64,000 bases of DNA from Cymbomonas tetramitiformis (Eukaryota; Chlorophyta; Pyramimonadophyceae; Pyramimonadales; Pyramimonadaceae), in assembly GCA_001247695.2 (NCBI GenBank), contig LGRX02035499.1:62001-126000 (forward strand), given 5' to 3'. This document shows, piece by piece, positions 49,622 to 57,245 of this stretch (within the stretch, counting starts at the first letter, position 1; every line of letters begins with the position of its first letter). Both the position numbers and the translations under genes were made by a program. Under the pieces are notes generated by a model that did not search any database, was not told where the DNA came from, and saw only the letters and a program-made list of their open reading frames with translations.

Positions 49622-50654
49622 GGGTTGGGCAGAGGAGCTGGTGCAGGAGCTGCAGAGAAAGGCGGAGCGCTACCGGGCGGAGGCCCTGGCACCGGAGACG
49701 AGGAGGTGCTACGGCACGGGGGTGCGGGCCTTCGTCACATTCTGCATCACCTTCGCATGCTTGGGGTGTCTGGAGCCCCTGCTGCCGGCAACGGACGTGA
49801 CGTTGTGCATGTTCATCACCTACTGCAGCTGGTTCGTTCAGCCCGGCACCATCAAGAACTACCTGGCAGGTGTGCGGCAGCTGCACCTACAGCGGGGGCA
49901 CGAGTGGGTGCCGGTGGCGGCCAGGCATGCGGTGGCAGCCACCCTACAGGGGGTGAAGAGGTGCTGGGGGAGGCCCCCTGAGCCGGTCATGCCCCTCACG
50001 TTGGCGGACCTGGCCAAGATGGCGGTGCTCATTTCATCGCACGACCTCGGACAGGAGGCTCTGTGGGCAGCCATTCTCGTTGGTTTCTTCGGTTTGTTCC
50101 GCAAGGACAACCTGACCACGGGAAAGGCAGGTGCCCGGAACACCAGGGGGGCCCTGGTGAGAGATGATGTTTTGTTCCACGAGGATGGCTCAGTGGTGTG
50201 GATCAGGGTGCGGCACTCGAAGACGATCCAGTGTGGCGAGCGGCACCATTGGGTGCCCCTGCGGGCGGTGCCGGGGTCCCTGCTGTGCCCGGTGCGGGCA
50301 CTCATGCGCCTCATGGAGCGCACGGCGTGGCGGCCGGGGGACTCGGCTCTCTTCGTCATGGAGAAGGTGACGGGCCGGCGGGCAACGGTGGTGCCCATGA
50401 CACACGATGCTCTGGTGGCAGGCATTAAGTCCCTGGCGGAGAGGGTGGGGCTGGACCCGTCCAGCTACGCGGGGCACTCGTTGCGGCGGGGCGGAGCCAC
50501 TGCGGCAATGCGCCTGGACGTGGCCTCCATCTACATCAAGATGCAGGGCGATTGGAAGAGCGACTGCTTCGAGCGTTACTGCGAGCTCGACACCGAGCAG
50601 AAGCTCATTCTTCCCGGGGCCATGGCAGAGGCCGCAGCTGCTGCGGACAGGTGA
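49622..50654 (+). CDS. Element Y tyrosine recombinase
   Basis: The frame is open from before 49621. Reading WAEELVQELQRKAERYRAEA gives a core-binding helix; LAPETRRCYGTGVRAF follows. Catalytic residues are Arg in FFGLFRKDNL, Lys in VRHSKTIQ, HSLRRGGAT (HxxR), GDWKSD and ERYCELD (Tyr nucleophile). No Tudor-like domain precedes it, unlike the PAT recombinases. No ATG is near the start, so expression by frameshift from pol is likely. The frame is intact to TGA 50654. Confidence 0.88.
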
Positions 50655-50764
50655 CTCACTCGTGCTTTTGGCCCTCCCATGCCCCCGTTGGGTGAGTGTG
50701 TCCAGGGCTCAGAGAGTGCCCAGGACTCTGTCAGGTGAGCCCCTGCTAGGTGCAGGATTGGGTG

Positions 50765-51170
50765 GAGGCTGCTGCTGAAGAAGCTGCCGAGTTCCAGCGA
50801 GGAAGCTGCTTTCCGGCTGCCGTGAAGCCAGCGAGGCTCAGCCAGAGAGGCTTAGGCACGGAAGTAGCAGGGTAGCTTCAAAGCAGTAGCCTGCTCCCTG
50901 ACAGACTGAGAGACACTCATTCAGCCAAAGGCTCGGGAATAAATGGGGCAGACAGAGAAGACTCGCCAGAGAGGCTAGAGCATTGGGAGAGACTCGCCAG
51001 AGAGGCTAGAGCACCGGAGAGCAAGCTAGCCAGAGAGGCCTTAGCTGGGAGAAGAGAGAAGTAAGACTTGCTGAGTAAATATAATTTAATCAGACTGGCA
51101 AGCATTCATTCCTGCTCGTTCTTGCAGTGTGTTGTGTGTGCACCCTGCTTGCATTTCGATTCGAGAATAA
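50765..51170 (+). repeat. Element Y direct repeat, first copy
   Basis: It runs from GAGGCTGCTGCTGAAG to CGATTCGAGAATAA. It matches 51473-51847, with an extra internal ~33-bp duplication of 'gagactcgccagagaggcta'. By analogy with DIRS elements it would be B1. Confidence 0.85.
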
Positions 51171-51472
51171 TTCACAATTATCGCTCGCGATAATTTCGGT
51201 TATTCCGAATCAGAAATCGAGCAGAGGCGACTTTTGTCGCTCAGGGTTTGCCCCCGATCGAGATACGACACAGCTCGTGTGGCGTCCCGATCGGGAGTGT
51301 CACGGGGTGGCGCGAGGCCACAGTTGGTTGACAACGGCAGACGTTGTCGGAGAGTCAGTTTCCACACTTCCGAACCCCGAAAGCCTTGCTTTCTGCTCGA
51401 AGTCTGTAAAACCCTCCCTGCCTACCCCGGCTGACTCTGTTGGTTCTTTGTTTTGGGGGAAGGGTCAGGTGA
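51171..51472 (+). repeat. Element Y spacer between the direct repeats (A2-like)
   Basis: This 302-bp stretch begins TTCACAATTATCGCTCGCGA, with an internal GCGATAATTTCGGTTATTCC. In PAT-type elements this position holds A2. No matching A1 was found near 44419. Confidence 0.5.
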
Positions 51473-51847
51473 GAGGCTGCTGCTGAAGAAGCTGCCGAGT
51501 TCCAGCGAGGAAGCTGCTTTCCGGCTGCCGTGAAGCCAGCGAGGCTCAGCCAGAGAGGCTTAGGCACGGAAGTAGCAGGGTAGCTTCAAAGCAGTAGTCT
51601 GCTCCCTGACAGACTGAGAGACACTCATTCAGCCAAAGGCTCGGGAGTAAATGGGACAGACAGAGAAGACTCGCCAGAGAGGCTAGAGCACCGGAGAGCA
51701 AGCTAGCCTGTAAGGCCTTAGCTGGGAGAAGAGAGAAGTAAGACTTGCTGAGTAAATATAATTTAATCAGACTGGCAAGCATTCATTCCTGCTCGTTCTT
51801 GCAGTGTGTTGTGTGTGCACCCTGCTTGCATTTCGATTCGAGAATAA
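51473..51847 (+). repeat. Element Y direct repeat, second copy
   Basis: This copy of 50765-51170 also ends CGATTCGAGAATAA. It abuts element X copy 2 at 51848. Confidence 0.85.
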
Positions 51848-51897
51848 CCGTGAACATTGTTTGGGAACTTTCACCCTGATTTTACATTCTGATTATG

Positions 51898-52058
51898 TTC
51901 AAATTGGAGTGCAACAGAATTTTTGTGGTTTCAGACTTTCAGAATCCGTGACTCCTGCTGCAGTAGAGCCGAATGACACATGTAGCTCCGTGACACAAAC
52001 AGGATGTACAAGTAGCCACGAAGCGACACGCCTGTTCAGCTCTGTTCCTTTTGCTCTT
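51898..52058 (+). repeat. PAT-3 A1 repeat
   Basis: TTCAAATTGGAGTGC...TTTTGCTCTT, preceded by ATG at 51895-51897. By eye it is the same as A2 and as the PAT-4 A1. Confidence 0.88.
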
Positions 52059-52077
52059 GCAAACAGGAACTTCACGG

Positions 52078-52090
52078 GTACCTACGGTAC
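52078..52090 (+). ncRNA. PAT-3 5' leader stem-loop
   Basis: GTACC-TAC-GGTAC sits in the same AACTTCACG...CTGTGAGGCACACTGC frame as the PAT-1 and PAT-2 hairpins but with an unrelated stem sequence. The same hairpin lies in PAT-4 at 61600-61612. Confidence 0.55.
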
Positions 52091-52318
52091 TCTGTGAGGC
52101 ACACTGCAAATCCGATTTTGTAATTTTCTTCACCTGTTTCACCGGTAAAACAGTAGAGTAGGTAGTGACTAGACCACTTGGTTGTACGACGGCGATCGAA
52201 CGACGACAGGAGATCTGACAGAGAAGTCGCGGGGACGGCGTTACGACTTCAAACGACGGCTTCACAGCGGCTACGACAGTACGATTGACTTCACTGTTAC
52301 TCCTCTGAGGGAGAGAGA

Positions 52319-53323
52319 ATGGCTGGTTCTTCGAAGGGCAAGTCTACAGAGGATTTCCCTCCCCTCCCGGGGAAGCCAGACATCGGGCAGGCTTCCCCTT
52401 CCCCGGCAGCACCGTCCACTCAGGACGTGCTGTTACAACAAATTCTGACAATGCAAAAGCAGCAAGGTGAGCTGCTTGAGATGCAGAGGCAGCAGGCAGA
52501 GGATCATCGACTGCTGCGTGCTGAGCTTCAACGTCAAGCACAAATCAACGTTGAGCTGGAGGCGAAGGTGGCAGCGAAGCCTGGGACTTCTGACCCGGAA
52601 TCCGCAGCCAAGTCCGCCGAGCAACTTCTGGAGAGAAGGAAGAAGCTGGACTACGTGCCAGCAGCCTCCGTCAACCCGTTCCCACCGCGGCCGGCGACAC
52701 TGACAACGAGGATGCCGCAGTTGTACGACCTGCACGGCAGCAAGACGTACGACGCGCTCTCCAAGAAGTCCAACTCTTCGATGAAGTACGAGTGCATGGT
52801 TCTGGCTCCAGCGCTGTCTTACTTGCACGACGTGGTGAACGCGTGCAACCAGACGTTGGACGTGAACGAAGACTGCGGATTGACGCTGAGAGACTGGCAG
52901 AAACACTGCCACGAGGTTACCAACTCGGTCCACGGCGTGTACGCGTTGCTTTGCAACCGTTGGACGATGCTGGAACTGCGCGGGCAGCTGGAGCAGGAGC
53001 CTGGTTCTTCGCAGCGTGGAGGATCAGACGCTCTACGCGCAAAGCTGCAGTTCGTGGAGGACAGGGTGTACCAGGCAGCAGACGGCGTGGTGGCGGACGA
53101 GGTGTTGCAGCAATGGCTGAACGACTTCGACAAGAACCGCGGTAGGGCGATGCTGAACCTTACGTCGAAGAACGCAGCGAGCGCGGAAACACGGGTTGTA
53201 AAAGATCCACGGGACCGCGACCGCTGGAAGGAGCGTAAGAACAAGGAGAAGGACGGTACGAAGCAGCCTACCGACAAAGGCGGCGGCAAGGGCCGGGGCG
53301 GAAAGCCCGCGGCCGATGCGTGA
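52319..53323 (+). CDS. PAT-3 Gag-like protein
   Basis: 334 residues from ATG 52319 (MAGSSKGKSTEDFPPLPG). A Gln-rich coiled helix (about 35-90: LLQQILTMQKQQGELLEMQR) precedes the PAT Gag block LDYVPAASVNPFPPRP, YDLHGSKTYDALSKKSNSSM, VLAPALSYLHDV, HGVYALLCNRWTML and RAKLQFVEDRVYQ. The tail is Lys/Gly-rich and ends GGKPAADA. There is no zinc knuckle. The stop UGA overlaps the pol ATG as TGATG (53321-53325), suggesting termination-reinitiation. Confidence 0.88.
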   Translation: MAGSSKGKSTEDFPPLPGKPDIGQASPSPAAPSTQDVLLQQILTMQKQQGELLEMQRQQAEDHRLLRAELQRQAQINVELEAKVAAKPGTSDPESAAKSAEQLLERRKKLDYVPAASVNPFPPRPATLTTRMPQLYDLHGSKTYDALSKKSNSSMKYECMVLAPALSYLHDVVNACNQTLDVNEDCGLTLRDWQKHCHEVTNSVHGVYALLCNRWTMLELRGQLEQEPGSSQRGGSDALRAKLQFVEDRVYQAADGVVADEVLQQWLNDFDKNRGRAMLNLTSKNAASAETRVVKDPRDRDRWKERKNKEKDGTKQPTDKGGGKGRGGKPAADA

Positions 53324-55386
53324 TGTGCGTGCCGCCACCCCGTCCAGCGCAACAGCCCTCTCCGGGAGCTGGACGGGGGAAACTCACCGTGCAACAGCAG
53401 GTGAGACAGCGGAGGGGAGCATGGCGCGCGGCGGGCGCCAGTTCCGAGGTGATGCAATGGATTACTCACGGGGTGAAGTTGAGGTGGAAGCGCAAGCCTC
53501 CGCCTCCGTTCGACCACGGGGTGTCACTGAGGGATGCTACGCGGCAGCAGCAGGTGTGGCTGGACGCGGAGAAGGAGAGGCTGCTGGAGAAAGGTGCCTG
53601 GACGAGAGCGACGAGAAGATCTCACGTTTCTCGCGCTTTTCTAGTGCCAAAACCGGGTACGAACAAGTGGAGACTGGTGGTGGACTTCCGATGGCTGAAC
53701 CAGTGGTATGTAAAAAATCGTGTGAAGATGGAGATGCTGAAGAAACTAAGGAGACTGGCGAAACCGGGCGACTGGTGCTTCAGCTTCGACCTCCAGGACG
53801 GTTTTCACGCGCTGGGAATCCACCCGGACTTCCAGAAGTTCATGCAGTTCGACCTGCAAGGGGACCTGCTTCAATGTTCAGCGATGCCGTTCGGATGGAG
53901 CGACGCTCCGAGAGTTTTCTGCAAGTTCGTACGCGTGATGGTGGAGGCTTTGCGTTCTCCACAGGCAGCGGAGGATCGCAGAGAAATCAAGAGACTGCGG
54001 GACGGTTCCGCAGTACGACAGCGATGGTCAGTCCGTCGCAGGACCGGTGGTGCTGGCGGGGACGCGAACCGTCACAGCGGAATGCGAGTACTACCGTACA
54101 TGGACGATTTTCTGGTGCTGGTCGACTCTCAGCGAGATGGCTTTCTGCGTCGAGAAAAAGTTCAACTGGTGCTTCATCGACTTGGCCTACGGCGGAACGA
54201 GAAGAAGGGCCACTGGGAGCCTACGCAGGTGGTGGAGCACCTCGGGCTGGAGGTGGACCTGAAGCTGGGACAATTCCGTGTGACAGAACGACGGGTGCAC
54301 AAAATCCACACCAAGGCGAAGGAGATCCTGTGCGACGCAGCGAGAAATCGGAGGTGGATTCCTGCCAGGAGACTGGCGTCCTTCACGGGACTCTGCCAAT
54401 CCGTGTACTTGGCAGTACCAGCGGCGCGGCTCTACCTACGGGAGCTCTGCTTCGTGCTGGCGGAGAAACGCAGCTGGGGAGCGAAGGTAAAAATCTCGCG
54501 TTCAGCTCGGGGGGACTTAGAATGGTGGTCCAGGCTGCCTGTGATGAGCAGGTGGAACGGGCGCAAGATCTGGAGATCCCCGACGAGAGCGAAGGTGCAC
54601 ACGGACTCTTCGATGACGGCGTGGGGAGGAGTGCTGAACCTGAAGTTCCCCGCGCGAGGTTTCTGGCCAGACGAGATGCGCTGCTGGCACATTACACACC
54701 TGGAGCTGGAGGCCGTGTACAAGACCGTACAGGCGTTCCTGCAGGAGCTGGAGGGCAAGGTCGTACGGCTCTACTGCGACAACCAGGCGGTGGTGGCGAT
54801 GCTGTCACACTTCACCTCCAGGAACCCGGACCTGATGAGGAGAATGAGGAGACTCTGGCTGCTACTGGATCTGCACGACATCGAGTTGCAGGCTCGGTAC
54901 ATCCGCAGCGAGGCCAACGTGTGGGCCGACAACCTTTCGCGTTGCGAGGATTTAGACGACTGGCGGCTGAATCGGGACTGGTTCGTGTGGGCCAACAAGC
55001 AGTGGGGGCCCTACACAGTCGACCGGTTCGCTTCCGAGATCTCCGCGCAGCTTCCTCGGTACTACGCTGCGTGGAAAGACCCGAAGTGCGAAGGTGTGGA
55101 CTCTCTGAAGTACGACTGGCGGGGGGAGAACAATTGGGTGAACCCCCCGTGGGCGCTGCTGGACGAGGTGGCGCACAAGCTGCGGGAGGAGGGGGCCGCT
55201 GCTACGGTGGGGGCTCCGTACTGGCCGGGACAGTCCTGGTTCAGAGAGCTGGAAGCCCTGGCCACCGAGGTGGTGATCATGCCACGGCGCAGGGACCTGT
55301 TCACTCCGAGCAGGCTGGGAGGGTCCGAGCTGCTCGGGCCCTCGAAATGGGACGCTGTGATGTTCTTCATCGAGGCGCGCCCGTGA
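53323..55386 (+). CDS. PAT-3 pol: RT, RNase H, methyltransferase
   Basis: 687 codons from ATG 53323. RT at about 100-330: RAFLVPKPGTNKWRLVVDFR, FDLQDGFHALGIHPD, MPFGWSDAPRVF and the catalytic YMDDFLV. RNase H at about 420-550: VHTDSSMTAWGGVL, HLELEAVYKTVQAF, YCDNQAVVAML and WADNLSR. The Dam-like domain at about 560-685: YTVDRFASEISAQLPRYYA, YDWRGENNWVNPPWALLDE and GAPYWPGQSWFREL; NPPW is intact. The recombinase follows in the -1 frame, which is itself open across the whole of this gene. Confidence 0.93.
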   Translation: MCVPPPRPAQQPSPGAGRGKLTVQQQVRQRRGAWRAAGASSEVMQWITHGVKLRWKRKPPPPFDHGVSLRDATRQQQVWLDAEKERLLEKGAWTRATRRSHVSRAFLVPKPGTNKWRLVVDFRWLNQWYVKNRVKMEMLKKLRRLAKPGDWCFSFDLQDGFHALGIHPDFQKFMQFDLQGDLLQCSAMPFGWSDAPRVFCKFVRVMVEALRSPQAAEDRREIKRLRDGSAVRQRWSVRRRTGGAGGDANRHSGMRVLPYMDDFLVLVDSQRDGFLRREKVQLVLHRLGLRRNEKKGHWEPTQVVEHLGLEVDLKLGQFRVTERRVHKIHTKAKEILCDAARNRRWIPARRLASFTGLCQSVYLAVPAARLYLRELCFVLAEKRSWGAKVKISRSARGDLEWWSRLPVMSRWNGRKIWRSPTRAKVHTDSSMTAWGGVLNLKFPARGFWPDEMRCWHITHLELEAVYKTVQAFLQELEGKVVRLYCDNQAVVAMLSHFTSRNPDLMRRMRRLWLLLDLHDIELQARYIRSEANVWADNLSRCEDLDDWRLNRDWFVWANKQWGPYTVDRFASEISAQLPRYYAAWKDPKCEGVDSLKYDWRGENNWVNPPWALLDEVAHKLREEGAAATVGAPYWPGQSWFRELEALATEVVIMPRRRDLFTPSRLGGSELLGPSKWDAVMFFIEARP

Positions 55387-56732
55387 GTTACTACGCTGCT
55401 GAAGTACGAAGAAGCTCTGCTACAAGTACGACAGCAAGCAAGGTGACCGTGGGTACGAGAATCGAGGTGTTCTGGAAGGACGATGACTGCTTCTACCCGG
55501 GTGTGGTGAAGGAGTTCAACGAGGACGGGAAGGCGCACGTGCTGTACGACGACGGCGACGAGGAGACGCTAGACTTGTCCAAAGAGAACTTCAAAATCAT
55601 CAACAGCACGGACGAGACAACAGACGCGGACGGCGAGAACACCGAGCGGAGCAGCGGAGGCAACTACGAAGAGTACAAGCGCGGTGGTGCTGTACAAAAT
55701 TTCCTCACGCACTCACTTTGTGAGCGGTGGAGGGGTGAGTTGGGACCTTCCCGGCTCACCGAACTGGCGGTGTCGATGCAGCAAAAGGCACTGCTGGACA
55801 CGACGAAGGACAACTACGGACCGAAGGCACGGCGATTCATTTTATTTTGTGAGCTGCACCAACGGCCGTGGCTGCCAGCGTCGGAGGCGACTGTGTTGCT
55901 GTACATCGCCTCTCTGTTGGAGGACGGGAACATCCAGTCGGCATCATTGCAGCCGTACCTGTCCGCCATCAACAACTACCACGAGGACCTTGGTCATCCT
56001 GGACCAGCGAAGGGGCGCTCTGTGACCCGAGCTGTGAAGGGGATGGCGACCATCCAGGCGGAGCTGGCCGTGCAGGAAGAGAACATCGAGACCCAGCGGA
56101 CGTGGCTGCCAGCAGCACACGTACGACGGGTGCACGAAGCAGCGCTGAAGTTAAATCCGAGATCGCCTGAGGAGCTGCAGCTACTGCGAGCCTTTACCTA
56201 CGTGGTTGTGGCCTTCGTGACCTTCGGCAGACCGGACACGGGGACCTCGTTGTCACGGCAGCACGTTCATTGTGGCGACGATGAGTTCTCAGTGGTGCTA
56301 CTGAAGGAGAAGGGACGGCGACACCATCGAGTGAAGCGACGCCTTACGATCCCCTGGAAGGGGGTGGCTCTGTTGAAGGAGCTGATCGAGCACTGGGAGT
56401 TCTACCGTGACACAGCTTGGAGCATTTCTGCGAAGACTCAACCTGACGGCTACTGGCTGCTACCCGAGGACCCGAAGAACTTCAAGGCTTCCGTGGCAAA
56501 TGACTGGATTGGTCTAGCTCTCAGCGAGCTGGACTGCAGACCTCCTGAAGGAGGTCACTTTTCTGCACACAGCACCCGGAAGGGTGCCACGACGTGTGCT
56601 CGAGCTGTGGGTGTTACAATGGAGAAAGTGTGCTTCCTGGGAGGCTGGTCACAGTTCTCTTCGGCAGTGCAACACTACATCGACCCGACAGCTCTGAGGG
56701 ACACAGACATGGACTACTACTTCGCTTGGTAA
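55387..56732 (+). CDS. PAT-3 Tudor-like + tyrosine recombinase
   Basis: The frame is open from 53316, but protein-like sequence starts after the pol stop. The Tudor-like domain (55450-55602) reads RIEVFWKDDDCFYPGVV, then HVLYDDGDEETLDLSKENF, the aromatic-rich pattern of plant Tudor/PWWP-type chromatin readers such as the N-terminus of plant MSH6. The recombinase: SASLQPYLSAINNYHEDLGH (core binding), Arg in FVTFGRPDTG, HSTRKGATT (HxxR), LGGWSQFSS and HYIDPTA (Tyr nucleophile). It ends at TAA 56732. There is no ATG near the Tudor domain, so a frameshift or internal initiation must be used. Confidence 0.9.
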
Positions 56733-56796
56733 CATGGTCACAGTGACAGAGATCAGATTTCTTGTGTGTGCCTCACAGTTTCATCTTTGGTTTCAT

Positions 56797-56988
56797 GGCA
56801 AATGAGGATTCGAGCAAAAGAGAAATGTTCAAATTGGAGTGCAACAGAATTTTTGTGGTTTCAGACTTTCAGAATCCGTGACTCCTGCTGCAGTAGAGCC
56901 GAATGACACATGTAGCTCCGTGACACAAACAGGATGTACAAGTAGCCACGAAGCGACACGCCTGTTCAGCTCTGTTCCTTTTGCTCTT
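56797..56988 (+). repeat. PAT-3 B1 (56797-56825) and A2 (56828-56988)
   Basis: The 29-bp B1 (GGCAAATGAGGATTCGAGC...AGAGAAA) is joined through ATG to A2, identical to A1 by eye. Confidence 0.9.
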
Positions 56989-57152
56989 CCCACCGCTCCC
57001 GACCCAGAGGACTCTTTCCTTTTGGTGACGTGCACAGACAGTCTGGACATCTCATCAAAAACATGAATTTAGAAAGCATGTAAAAAGCACAAAATGCATT
57101 TTAAACACTTTACAAAATCATTTTAATGAAATGTATTGCAGTGCCTGCCTTT

Positions 57153-57181
57153 GGCAAATGAGGATTCGAGCAAAAGAGAAA
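57153..57181 (+). repeat. PAT-3 B2 repeat (3' end)
   Basis: This exact 29-bp copy of B1 is followed at once by element X sequence CCTAATATTTG, the same base at which PAT-2 ends. The A2-B2 spacer is 56989-57152. Confidence 0.9.
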
Positions 57182-57245
57182 CCTAATATTTGTTTATAAG
57201 ACAAAATTAGTTTGAGTCTGAATTATTTCTCAGAATTCTTACACA

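Larger units (their letters stand above)
44419..51847 (+). mobile_element. Element Y: DIRS-like retrotransposon, decayed
   Basis: It holds a Gag with a zinc knuckle, RT, RNase H, a methyltransferase-like domain and a tyrosine recombinase, followed by two ~400-bp direct repeats. The order matches DIRS elements, but the sequences are far from the PAT family in this window. Its left boundary is inferred from where element X sequence ends; no A1 counterpart of the unit between the two repeats was found, so it may be 5' truncated. The RT has a frameshift and an in-frame TGA. Confidence 0.75.
51898..57181 (+). mobile_element. PAT-3: intact PAT-type DIRS retrotransposon
   Basis: A1 51898-52058, gag, pol, recombinase, B1 56797-56825, A2 56828-56988, B2 57153-57181. 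No difference between the 161-bp A copies was seen, and all reading frames are open, so this is the best candidate for an active copy in the window. It is nearly identical to PAT-4. Confidence 0.93.
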
